This document shows positions 26,501 to 40,200 of a DNA stretch of 64,000 nt, in pieces. The position numbers were made by a program, and so were the translations under genes. Each line of letters starts with the position of its first letter. The stretch's first letter is position 1. The notes beneath the pieces are model-generated. The model worked only from the letters and a program-made list of their open reading frames with translations. It searched no databases and had not been told where the DNA came from. The stretch is from Echinometra lucunter (taxonomy: Eukaryota > Echinodermata > Echinoidea > Camarodonta > Echinometridae), in NCBI GenBank assembly GCA_029962745.1, contig CM057167.1, forward strand, positions 24,900,642-24,964,641. Reading direction: 5' to 3'.

Positions 26501-26784
26501 AGTCAGTTTCATTGTATAACTGATTTGTGATTAATTAATTCATTCATTCATATCAATTGATTAATTGAATATAAGTAAGTAGAGCAATTAAGCAAGGGAA
26601 CTTACTGCCCTCATGGGTTTCTTGTGTTTATGAACACATCAAGTAGTCTTCCCACAGATCACGTTTACCTTCATTTTACAAAGGGTCTTAAATTCACAAT
26701 ACAGAGAAATTATGTTTGAGGTTGACACCAGTATATACTGATATTATACTGGTATGAAACCTAGACACCAAATCAATCAAAAAC

Positions 26785-26815
<31 letters not shown>

Positions 26816-29800
26816 AAAAATCAATTCAGCTCAAGAAAGATGAACCCCTTTTAAAACAGTTGAATCAAAAGTCTGTCTTAGCACGATAAAAAGATAAACA
26901 TAAAGACAAGGGTGGATGGGAGCACAAATTTGAAAATTGTTCTTCATCATGTTTTATAACAGAGAAACATTATACAGAATGTTGTTTTGGTGGTCATGTC
27001 AATGATACATGTAGTACTTTTCATCATTACTTTTCATGGTACATACACTGTAGTTGTATAATTTATCAATCAGTCATGTATTTTGATATTATAGTATTAA
27101 AGACATTGGTTAACATTGTTATGATTTTAAAAAATCTTATTTGAAAATGGGATAAACATAAGGGTTATAGTGTAAAAATACCAGTCTGAAAGTTTCAAAG
27201 TATAATATCCACAGGAAGTATTTTAAATATCAATATGTGAACCAATGTTTGAAAAATATACGAGGGTCGGTTGCACAGAATAGACATAAGTGCACACGCG
27301 CATGACTCACCTTACCGTACTGTGTGTACTGGCAAATCACGCGGCGGGAGGCACATAACGGCACTTTCAAATTCAAGCAAAGTGGTCCTCTTAGTGATTG
27401 TCTCGTGAGACGAAGGATAATAAAATCGCCGTTTGCGTCTAATTTACACTTTTTTATTCCAAATTATGGTTGGTTTCAGGGTTTTTGAGTACAAATACAA
27501 GTACTCATACACATGTTTCATCTTAGTTTGAGATTTTTTTAAATCAGCTACTCACAAAGTTAGCCAATGCCTTTAAATGTCATCTGCTCTTTTGTCTGTC
27601 ATTTCTGACTAAAGTACCTTTAAAATAGCAGCATACTAACCTACATTGTAGTGCCCATTTGTGATTATTTATCCATTTTCATTGAACATGTATATTGTTC
27701 TTGTTTTGTGCCAACAGAATGAACGACCAGATGCTAGAGTATGTAACAATCATGTTAATCTTCCTGTAAACAGACGTCTTTTGCCTTCCATGTAGCTAAT
27801 TTCATGTTTAGCTTACTCTTCTATTACTCTTTGAAGTCTGTTCATATTTTTCAAAAAAAGGCTTTTCTTTTTCTAAATTGTACTTAGTACATCAATGAAT
27901 TTGAATATATTCCAATCATCCCTCCCATCCAACTTTATCATACATGTAGCAGCATCTCTTCCACATGAAAGTTACCTATTGATGTTTACGATACCTTGTC
28001 AAGAGGTGTCAAGTGCGTGAACGCTTTGGCCATTTTTGCTGATGTAGATCACAGTATTGTTTTGTTTGTTCAGCAACTATGTTTCTGAAGTCTGTTCACA
28101 CACATCTCACAATGCATTGTGGGATCTTTCCTTGGTCACTAAATCGTGATTTTCATAAATATTTTTGCATTTTTACCATTTTTAGGCTACGAAATGGCAT
28201 ACCCTGTCTGTAATTCTGAATAGCGCTCTCTAAATATCATGTTGCACAGACTTTAAAAGTATTCCCCTTTGCTGATTGAATTTGCATGTTATTGAGGCAT
28301 GATTTACAAAAACTTCTTCCCACAAGTAGAGGCCCTCTTTTTCTTTAGCTTCATGTGTATTGAAAATCATTGTGAATTCTGAATTACATTTTGTACTCTT
28401 TAAGTGTCAAATTTCATGAATTTTGGCAAGCAAACATTTTTCCCACTAAATTCAGTTTATGCAAACTTTCACTTTATACAAATTTCATATAGTGTAGGCC
28501 CTTCTCTTCTTTGCAACAAAAAATGCATATTTTTAGTCTTATAGCATATAGCATTGTATGTTTTAGTCACAATATTTTTCATGTGGATGTTTCCAAAAAT
28601 TACTTTGTTGACAAGACATTTTGCATCATACCCTGTAGTACATTGTCAACCAGGATTGATCTAATATTATTTCATCGTTTCCAGAATGTAGTGTTTTCTT
28701 TGTCTTTACAGCATTGTGCTTGATTTTCACATTTCTAGAGTAATTTTATGTGCCGTATAGAGCCTCTAGTCCATTTTTTTAAAAGATTTTTTTCCGTGCA
28801 AGTCCAAGTCCTCTCAACCTGCATCATTTGTTAAGAATCTTGCTCAGATTGCTGTCTATGTAATGTACATGTAGTGACTGATATTTTTTCTAAAATATGT
28901 TGAGCTTCATGCATTCCTGTCACAAATTTTTAAAGATATTTTTCTTGCAAGTTCAAGTCCTCTCAATCTGCACCATTTGCCAAGAATCTTGTTCAGATTG
29001 CTGTCTATATTTTGTTTTTGCAATAATTACAAATTCTTGTAAAATTATCTAAATGTGCTCTGTGCATGTATTTCTCTTCATCAGATTGTAAAGGAATGGT
29101 TTGTTTATTTATGATTTTATTGGAATTGAAGGAATTGAAGGAATTGAAATTGAAATTGAAATTGTAGAAAGAAGTGCTGATGTTGTATAATAAGGGCAAC
29201 TTGTTTGTAGTTATCACCAATATTGTTTTTCTCTCAGAAGCAATGTAGCATGTGTCATAGAACCTGTCCAGAAGGTTACCTCTGGACAGTGTCCACTTCC
29301 ACATGCAAGTTGCCTTCATAGACAGGTAAAATAAAGAAGGGTAATTTATTTTTTTCCAGGCATCACAAGCAGGTCATGACAGAAGAGACTACAAGGCTGC
29401 TCAGGAAGCTATGAGGGATCTAGGCTTTACTCCAGACGAACAAAAGACTGTCTGGACCATGGTAGCAGCCATCATGCATCTAGTGAGTTCAACTTTTTAA
29501 TCATCTGTCTATGGGGGAGAAGGGTTGGAGGGGGAGGGGGAGGGGGAAGAAGAGGGGAAGGGGGAATGGGACTGGTGGCCAACAAATGAAGGAGGACTAT
29601 AAGGCTGCTCATGAAGCTACGAGGGAACTAACTTTTACTCTGGCCTGATGAACAAAAGACTTTGGACCATGGTAGCAGCCATCATGCATCTAGTGAGTTC
29701 TCTCTTTTCAGTCATCCGTTTTGGAGGCACAGGTTGCATATGAGGGAGTAGAGTGGAAGGGGAAGGGAATGGGAAGGGGGAGGGGGAATGGTGGGCAGCA

Positions 29801-32800
29801 AATGAAGGGGGACTGCAAGGCAGCTCAGGAAGCTATGAGAGATCTAGGCTTTACTCCAGATGAACAAAAGACTGTCTGGACCATGGTAGCATCTATTATG
29901 CATCTTGTGAGTTCTCTCTTTTCAATCATCTGTTTAGGAGGCACAGGTGTCATGTGGGGAAGGAGAGTGTGAGGGGGAGGGGGAATGGTGGGCAGCAACT
30001 GAAGGGGGACTGCAAGGCAACTCAAGAAGCCATGAGGGATCTAGGCTTTACTCCAGACAAACAAAAAACTGTCTGGACTGTGGTAGCAGCCATCATGCAT
30101 CTAGTTAGTTCTCCCTTTTTAATCATCTATCAAGGAGCACTGGTTGTATATGGGGAAGAGAGTGGGAGGGGGAGGGGGAATGGTGGGCAGCAACTATGGA
30201 TTCAGTATGCCAAAAAATATTAATATTCAGAATAGAAATGCATTAAATACAGATGTAAAAAGTGCATTGATACAGCATAATCTGTCTCATTTTACATTGC
30301 AACTCAGAAATTCTTTCCATAGGAATGAAAGCTTGAGAAAGCTCACAAATTATTTTCCAGCTCAGAACTGATCCTCATTATTTTTTTTTTTTTTGAACCG
30401 CAGAGTGAGGTCCAGTTTGAGCAAGTCAGAACTCATCATTAATATTTGTTTTGTTAACCCACAGGGTGAGGTCCAGTTTGAGAGCAAGTCAGACAAGGAG
30501 GAAGGCTCCAAGGTTCAGAACCAGGAGGCCATCAAAACCCTGGCCTCTCTCCTCAAGGTCACACCAGATGACCTGGTCAAGGCACTGTGCTTCAGGGTCG
30601 TTGCTGCGGGGTCAAACGAGGTTGTTCATAAGGGTCACACCAAGGACCAGGCTTACTACGGAAGGGATGCCTTCGCCAAGGTATAGAACATTGTAGATTA
30701 ATATTATTTTTATGTAAAAAGTGGATTACACAGTAAATGTTATGTAATGCTATGTGTACGAGTAAATGACTCTTTTGCATATTCCTCAGGATTTCATTTC
30801 CCCTTGACTTCTCAATGGAATGCCTCTGTAGTAAAACCCACTGATTGTTTAAATCTGTGATTCCCACAGGTTTAACCCATTCGTGACAGGAATTATTTGA
30901 TCAGCTTTTATTCTTCAAATTGGCAAACCAACATTTTTATTTTATTGCTACATTTTTCTTATAAAACGTCATGTATCTGAAATGAATATAAATTGACAGA
31001 AATTATGATGAGAAGTCAAAAAGTTGCCAATTTGCAGGGGAAAACGGTGATTTTAAACCTTCTATCACATTGCCAATTTAAGGATTTTAATGCTTATTTT
31101 CCTTTAAAAAATTTTTCAGCATCAAACAACGAATATTGACGCAACCAAAATGGGCATAGTTTGTGTAGAATTTTTTGCTCTTTCTGCTCACGTATTTGGT
31201 ATGATTTTTAGGGCTTTGCATCAAAAGATATTAGGCCAAACCACAAAATGTGGACCTCTGTCATGAATGGTTTAATACAGGGACCATGTGGTTCCCGTAG
31301 GTAGTGGCATGATTCCTGTGCTTGTGTACCTGGTTTGTATTATTACTCTTGTTTTACATGTCTATGTATTTTCAAGGAAATACCATATACGTATACATAC
31401 TAGTTGACAAACAAAGTCACTTTCAAGTGGAAAAACCATGTTGATAACCCACTCTTGATTTGTGGATTTGAACAGGCCATGTACGAACGTCTCTTCACAT
31501 GGATCGTCGGTAAGGTGAACAGCGCCATCGAAGTCAGGGGTACAGTGAAGGATCATGGGAAGGAAACAGTCATCGGTGTGCTGGATATCTACGGCTTTGA
31601 AATATTTGATGACAATAGGTAAGGTATAATGAATATATTCACCTTATGCTTATTAGGTTGGTTTAATTATTCCATTAGGTGGAGCCATGGATCTTTTACT
31701 ATTCATTTCAATTTTTACACTTGATTAACTGGGAGATTATGATATTTGCCTTACAGTTATCACTTTCCTACAAGAGATTGTCTCCGGAGAGTCAACTTGG
31801 TCTTAAAGACATTCAGTCGTGGGCTTTCATGGGGAATGGATCATAATATGCTGACACCAGACTTTGTGAAAGGCACTGGAAATACCTGTAATAGAGCTAC
31901 ATTTCTAGAGCACAGCAAAACAAGCTGTCCCACCACAAACATTCTTCGGCCTGCTTCGGGCATTCTCAGGCCAGGGAAAGTGAGATAATGACTTTGCCAT
32001 ATGGGGAAAGGGTGAAATATACAGAGCATTACATAAGGTCTGTTGGTCATAAAACTCACAGTGATGGACAAACCTGTTACTGGGTAAGCACCCATGGTGT
32101 CAAATTCCCCATAAAAGCCCACGACTTAGCATCTTTAATCTCAGTTTTCTGATACAAGTTACACACCACATCTTTCTTTCCACTGCCCTTTCCCTGAGCC
32201 CTTTCATATAGACTTATTGTCAACTGTTTATTGTTCAGACTTTACTCTATAGCTACCCCAGACCTCCGTACTACAGTCAAACCTGCTTTAGCGACCACCT
32301 GTCTATAACAATCACCTGTCTATAAAGGCCACATTTTCTGTTTCCCTTGAATGTGGTTTCTCATTGGAGTATGCACTGAAGGGAACCTGTCCATAAAGAC
32401 CACCTGCTTATAAAGACCATTTTTCTTGTCTCCCTTGAGTGGTCTTCATACACAGGTTTCACTGTATTAAATCTTAGCTCAACTGATTATCAAACTTTTC
32501 CCTGGCATGCATATATGGCTGGCCTACAAACCAATTACTAAATCTTAGCTACCAGTTCAAGATTAGATTTCACATTGTTTTACTATAACACTGACACATA
32601 TTTGCAGTTGATTTATGTACTACATAATTACCAAATGTCAAAGCATGCTGGGTTTCTTATAGCATATCATGTGAGAATTGCGTATGATCTTTCGTCCATG
32701 TTTCCAGCTTTGAGCAGTTTTGCATCAACTACTGCAACGAGAAACTCCAGCAGCTCTTCATCGAACTGGTCCTGAAGCAGGAACAAGAGGAGTACGAGAG

Positions 32801-34187
32801 GGAAGGCATCGAGTGGACCACGGTGGAATACTTCAACAACTGCATCATCTGTGACTTGGTAGAGGAGCAGCATAAAGGCATCATTGCCATCTTGGACGAG
32901 GCCTGCCTCAATGTTGGAAAGATCACCGATGCGGTAGGAGTTTGTTATTGCAGTAATAGAAACTCGAAACTAAGTTGCCGTAATGCTCTCTTTTACATAG
33001 AAGCTTAGAGCTATCCAATTGCATTATGTACACGTGCAATACATAACACTTGAGTGTCCTCATCAAGTGGAAAGCACTTGTGTGCTATAATGATGATGAT
33101 GTGATAAGCTCCGACTCTCTATCTCTTTTTCTGTAGGTGTTGCTCTATCTGTCTCTTCTGCTCTACATATCTCCTTTTCACTTTCACTCTTTCTAACATC
33201 ATTCTACCCTGCTCTATCTCTCCTTTCACAAGTATATCTATCATAATTTAGGAGATTGATAATAAAGATAGAAAAAAACTTGATCAAAGCACTGAGTATA
33301 TACAGTAGCAAATAATCAACGTTGCAGAAGGTGGTTTGACAAACTATCACTTTCAAGGCTGTCTGGATGTAGAGCTCCGAAGCAAACCTGAGGAAAGATA
33401 GTGAATACATTCAGATCACCGAAAAAAGTGATAGTTTGTCTCATCGCCTGAAACCAAAAGGTGATTATTTGCTTTATATTTCACATCGGAAACTGTATAG
33501 AAATAAAATAATATTTACTTCTCTACAAGAAAGAAGTTTTGTGTACAGATCTGGATTTAAGAACAGGGAAAAAAGTTCTGACTACAAATGCCTGTTTGTA
33601 GCGGGTATCTTGTGATGGTGCAATGGTACATTTTGGATGGTACGCGTGCAAAGATACAAATAATGTGTGTTCAGCTCCCATAGACTTGTGTACAACAAGC
33701 TTAATAGTAGGCAATGTGCCATTGGCATTTTTGATAGTCTGAATTCATATGATGCAAGCACTTTCGTTTCGCACGTACTCAAAAATATTGATAATGCATT
33801 GTGACTCTGTGGACGGAAGAGATCAGTCAAACTCATTGAGTGCAATGAACTTTTCTTCTTGGGTGATTGATGGGCAAAACTATGCTTTATCACGTCATTA
33901 ACTTTGAACAGTCCTACACCACGGTTCTTAGTATGTGGAATATAAATAGGTTTAATGATTAATTCTGGAAGGCAATATTTTACAGCAAGTACCACCATTG
34001 CCTGATAAAGAAAGAAGCAAGCACATTAGAAGTAGACAGTATTGTCCTCATCATTAATATTATCATCATCATCAACATGACATCATCATCATCATCATCA
34101 TTATCACCATGATCATCATCACCACAACCACCACCACCATTATCATCATCACCTTCATCATTGTCATCTCCATCATCATCATCATCG

Positions 34188-34219
<32 letters not shown>

Positions 34220-37200
34220 TCCGTCATCATTAGCACCACCATAATCATCGTAATCATCAACATCATCATTATCGTCATCATCATCGTCATCATCATCATC
34301 ATCATCATCTCCGTCATCATCAGCATCATCATTGTTGTCGTCATCATCATCATCATCACCTTCATCATCATCATCTTCATCATTATCCTCGTCATTATCA
34401 CCATGATCGTCATTATCACCACCACCACCACCACCACCATTATCATCATCATCACAATAATCATATCCCTCCTTGTCTCCCTCTTTCTGCAGATCTTCCT
34501 AGATGCTATGAACAAGAAACTCTCCTCTCATCCTCACTTCACAAGCAGAGCTCTCCAACCAGCGGAGAAGAGTCTAGAACACGGCAAACACTTCATGATC
34601 AGACATTATGCTGGCGATGTCACGTACGTTTTCTGTCCTTACATGTAGCTCTGTGAAATCCGCAATATAGATGTGGAATTTCACTCTATTGTGCAACTTC
34701 AAAATGTTTGGATTTCCTTTTCTGAGGACTCTCATCAAAGCTTTATCTACATATATCTCTCTTTGTATAAAAACTCACAATACAGTGAAACCTGTATATA
34801 AAGACCACCCAAGGGAGACAAGAAAAGCGGTCTTTATGAGCAGGTGGTCTTTATGGACAGGTTCCTTGAATACACATTTCAATGGGAAAACTATTCAAGG
34901 GAAACAAAATTTGTGGTCTTTATAGACAGGTGGTCTTTCTATACAGGTGGTCGCCAAAGCAGGTTTGACTGTATTTTCTTGCACTTGAACACCACCATTT
35001 CAACTTCCTTTTCTATTCCTTTTTGCACCCAAAGCTCTTCAGAATTTCATTGAACCTTTTTTTTCCACCAGAGGGAGTACATGGAAAAATGTACATGGAT
35101 ATGGGAAACATGGGATCCATGGGATCCTGAAATAATGAAGAAAAAAAAAGTAGTGGGTGTACATGGAAAAGTGCTCTGGATATTTAAGTACATCTTGGGA
35201 ACAAAATATACTTGGCTTCTCTTCTGTTTAGAGCTCTGTTGTGATTTGAAATTGAAAGTTGATAAATTTTCAGTGCTACAAAAGCAGACCTCTATGTGTA
35301 ATACATGTCCATCTAGAAAGGGAACTGAGTGTGGAACTGTCTTGTGTAAACAGGCCTCTTGATTTCTCATTCTGTCCTGCACAGTTACGATGTGATCGGT
35401 TTCATGGACAAGAACAAGGATACTCTCTTCCAAGACTTCAAACGTCTTCTCTACTCCAGTCAGAACCCTACTATCTCAGAAATGTGGCCTGAAGGTCAGC
35501 AGAAAGTCACGGCTGTAAGTAAATCATCCTCCTTTCAGTTCATGGGGGAGGGGGGGGGGTGTCACAACAGCTCATCTCCCTTTCAAATAGAAGCAAAATG
35601 ATAAACTTCCAACCACTTTGCTTGTCAAATCTGATTTGAAACATTACCTCTGAAAAATACATGTATGTAGATAACCCTTCCCCCCCCCAAAAAAAAAGAC
35701 AATAATTATAAATCTACCCTAGATTTTAATTGGGAAAGATTTGCTTCTACATTGCACTCCATACTTTACTTTATGCAACACATTTATGTCTAGTACATTA
35801 TTTGTTCGCTGTTTTACAGGTTACCAAAAGACCTCCCACTGCCGGTACAGTCTTCAAGACCTCTATGATAGAACTGGTGAAGAACCTCGCTTCAAAGGTA
35901 AGCAAACTACAGTACTCAAAACAAATTTGGATCAGGGGGATGCAGGATGATCCAGACACTTGACCCATTCATGAAAGGAATTGGATAAAGCCCAGTTTGA
36001 TCAACTTTTCATCTTTAAATTGGCAACACCAGTATATGAGTACAGTGAAGTCTTTTTGAGGTGATTCCTTCTGGGCAGTTATCAGTAATAGTACATTGAA
36101 CTTGTTAAAGTGGACTTTTTTGTACACAAATCCAAATTTTCAATGTTCCTCTCTGTCATTCATTGTAATACATAGTTGTAATGTTATTGTAAGGCAATTT
36201 TGAAATCATAGAATTCGTTTGCAGAAGTCCATGCATATTTTCCTGCATTTGGATTGTTCTGTAGAAATATTTAGATTTTTTTGTGATGGACTCTGAATTG
36301 CAGTACAGTGTATTTTTGTCTCACTTTCTAAAGGAGCCATACTACGTTCGATGCATCAAGCCTAATGAGGAGAAGTCACCACTCCTGTTTGATGACACAA
36401 GATGTCTACATCAGGTCAGGTATCTGGGACTACTAGAAAACGTTCGGGTTAGGAGAGCAGGCTTTGCATCTAGACAGCACTACACACGATTTCTACTCAG
36501 GTAGGTTAATGTAGTTCAAAGAATGGTTGTGTTTAGTTCAAGGGAACCAAAACCCTGGGCCGGTATTCTGAAAATCGTGTTATCTTTTGTCTTATCTTCA
36601 CTGTGTCAATTGTCATAACAAATTTAAAACGTGTACTTATGGTTGGGATAAACTGCGCAAATGACCAGCACACAAGACAAAAGTGCGCGATGTGAGCCAA
36701 TGGCTATTTCTGATTGCAAAGATAACACGATTTTCAGAATACGGGCCCTGGTGAAAAATCAATTTTAATGATAAAAGAGGATGGAGAGACAAACATATGT
36801 TGAGTGTACCATGAGGCATTGCAAGCAGCATCTTCAGAGATAATGGAGAAGATGTTGAATTTTGTCTACAAAGCATATAAAGTGTTTTCCACAAAAACCT
36901 GCTATTTTGAAGAGCCAGAGAAAGTAAATCAAGACTTTTCACAACTTTCATAACTTTCTCATTATGTAACCAATTTTGATGGAACTTTTTTCAAACTGCC
37001 TCTTTCTATCCTCTCTTTTCATTAGAATTGATTTTTCTCCAGGGTTTTGGGCTCTCCAGGGACCAAATCCCCAAACCCTTACAGCACTTGGTACTCATGT
37101 GCCCCTATTCTAACTCCAGTCCCCCCCCCCCCAACAAATTGCTAAATTTTTAGCATTGGGCCCCTTTATACAGACTAGAAATATCACCCTGAACCCTCTG

Positions 37201-40200
37201 TAAACAGAAACTAAAAATGCAGATTTAAAAAAAAGAAATCAAGGTTTTTTTTTTCTTCTTTTTTGACAAGCTTAGCAAGCTTATTCTAATTTCCATCCTG
37301 TAAAGGTTTAGATGTATCTTTTGGAAGAAGATAAATTACTTTTGGCAAATATTTGGTGCAAAAATAGGAAATCATTGTATCAGGGGATGCAGTTGGTAGA
37401 AAGATATTCATGAAAACAGGATGTTTGTGGTTTAAAATAATGTCAGAATCAGTAACATTTGGCAAATTAAGCATGAGCTCTCAGTTTTTCCATTCTATTT
37501 GCCAACTTATGCCTTTGAGAGAAATAGGAACCGAGTGGGATGGTAAAAGTTAAAGGAGAATGCAACCCAGGCATCAGTGTGTTCTTAGTGAATGGAGATG
37601 ACCAAGAAGAGTAAACACTGAAAATTTTAGCAAAATCAGACAATCTGTTCAAGAGTTATGAATTTTGAAAGTTTCAGTAAATCTCTATTATGAGGATCCT
37701 TGAGTTGGCAACTTTGCCAGTATCTGTGATGTCATCGTGGACATCTCTCCATTCATTTTGTGCATGAATTTTCAAAAAAATTAATTTTTATGAAATTTCA
37801 AGTCAAGAATCAACATAATTCTTCCCAAAATGCTTGCAGAATTGATATAGCCATGTCATACTCAAACAATAGATCAAACAAATTTCTATTTTTCTTAAAA
37901 ATGAAGAAAATGTGAAATTCTGTGTACAAAATGAATGGAGAGTTGTCCACGATGACATCACGGATGCTGGTGGAGTTGCCAACTCAAGGATCCCCATAAT
38001 AAGGATTTATTCAAACTTTCAAAGTTCATAACTCTTGAACAGATTGTCCGATTTTGCTCAAATTTTCACTGTTTACTCTTCTTGTTCATCTTCATTCACT
38101 GGAAGCACACTGATGTCTGGGTTGCATTCTCCTTTAATGACTGTATACTGTACAGAAAGACCATCTGTCTTTAGAGACCACAGTTTTTGTTTTCCTTGAA
38201 TGCAGCTATTTCTCATGATACATGTATTAAAGAAACATGTATATATATAGACCACCTGCCCATAAAGACTGCTTTTCCTGTCTCCCTTGAGTGGTCTTTA
38301 CACACAGGTTTCTTTGTATATGTATGTCCTCCCAGTCGCAATACAGTGGAAATTCACAAGAGGGAGTGTAGCTGCTGCACCTATTGTGCATGAAGATACA
38401 TGTACATTAAGTAAATCTGATGATCAGGCAATAATATAGATATATGTAAAGCTCTCAGGGATGGCATTTTATAAAGTTCTGACTTGTTCATACAGTAAAA
38501 TCTGCTTTAGCAACCACCTGTATCATAGAAAGATCACCTGTCTTGTAAGGCCATATTATTATAATGTATCCCAGGATCGGTCTTTCTCATTGAAACCTGT
38601 ACAGAAGAGTTTCATCAAGACCACATGCCTCTGATGACTAGCTTGTCTCTCCTGACGATCGAGAACACGCCATTTGAAACTCTGAGCCCTTCTTTCCTAA
38701 ACAGTTCTTGTCAGAACTCTTGAAGGAAAGATACCAACAGTCCTTTTCAGCACTAACCCCCCCCCCCCCCCCCCCCCTCCTTCCCTTACATGGTGCATCC
38801 ACAAACTCCTACTCAATCTAATTGCTCCACCATGCAAACCTTCAAAGACTGCCTTTCTTGTTTCTATTGAGTGGTCTTGGTAACTAGGTTCTCTGTATTC
38901 TTATTGCAATATTGCTGCCAGGTACAAGATGTTGTCAGGCTACACCTGGCCTAACTTCAGGGGAGGAGACGACAAGCTTGGGGTCCAGACCCTGATCCAG
39001 GAACTGCAACTGGAACACGATGTGAAATACGGCAAGACTAAGATCTTCATCAGAACACCCAGGACTATTGTACAGCTGGAGGAGGCTAGGACTAGATTAC
39101 TACCAGCACTCGCAACATTCCTTCAAAAGGTGTTACAGCTAGTTTTTATCAAAATTCTTTTTAACCTTGATTTACAACTTTTATGATGATTGAAGGGATG
39201 TCCCTTGAGCAATTGGAAATACACACAGTTCTCAGCTACTTGGCAGGGGTCTGTAATTGTATGTGTCACTTGGCTGTGCGTAAAAGCAGCTGATTTCTGT
39301 TCAAGTGGTCATTTGACAATTAAGTGATCTCTGTTCTTGATCTGTGCTCGTTTAGAATTGCAAGAAATTTCCTCTGAGGGATGAAAAATGCTATATGAAA
39401 AGAACAAGATCCCACGCTTTTGCTGGTTTAGCAGATTGAAACAGTGTGTCGATGTCAATATTCATGACGTCCTTCCCTTTTTTTTTCCATTCAAGCTATG
39501 GAGAGGTACACTGGCAAGATGGCGCGTCAAGAAGATGCGAGCCATCTACCTGATCATGAGTGCCTACCATCGCTACGTCAAACGCTCGTACATTAACAAA
39601 GTTCAAGCGACGTTTGGTAGGGTCAAGCAGAGGAAGGATTATGGGAGGACTCTGGAGTGGCCGAAGCCCCACAAGTGGATGGTTCCACTGTCAAAGCTAC
39701 TGCAGAAGGCACATAGGAGGTGGGTATACTTTTTCACAACTCCCTCAAAACAAGATTTAAAGATCAGTCACTAAAAAAGTGTTATGCTCTGTGTATTGCG
39801 GATTCCATGCTGGTAACATTCATTTTAATGTTAAAGCTCATGTGCAGTTTGGTTGCGGAAAGAAACTTGGCATGAAACTGATTGAATATTGTCTCACATT
39901 GTCCACCTTGCATACAAAGATGCATGCACTTGATCATATAACATTCCATTCATGGTTTCCTGTGAATTTTATTTTAAATATCTGAAATGAATGGCTGTAT
40001 GGTCTGATGCCCCTTGTTTGCGCAGTGCCCAAAAGACGCAACGAACACAATCATCTTTAAATCAATTTTAGCGATATGTATCACTGAAAAAATGAAGAAA
40101 AACGGGCGAAAGGCGTCTATTTTATGTATTTTTTACTCACATGCCTTGAAAATGCCACTTTCATGCGAAAAATCCTGAACTGCGTGTAAAGTGAATGAGT

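Larger units (their letters stand above)
26498..29359. other. MYO1D intron with simple runs and a duplicated segment
   Basis: Besides the MITE at 27097 and the possible microexon, it holds a C-run then A-run (26785-26820) and two 90-bp copies (28775-28869 and 28917-29013) sharing CCTCTCAA and CAGATTGCTGTCTAT. The rest shows nothing clear. Confidence 0.6.
29483..30200. repeat. Tandem array of exon plus G-rich intron units
   Basis: Four units of about 200-220 bp each carry a copy of the MYO1D exon followed by GGAGGGGGAGGGGGAATGG-type sequence. A fifth partial unit ends near 30200. Individual exon copies are listed separately. Confidence 0.9.

Noticed and set aside
34072..34648. Long poly-I/V (+) and poly-M (-) frames
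   Set aside because: They are translations of the ATC triplet repeat. Only the last part (34493-34623) is a real exon.
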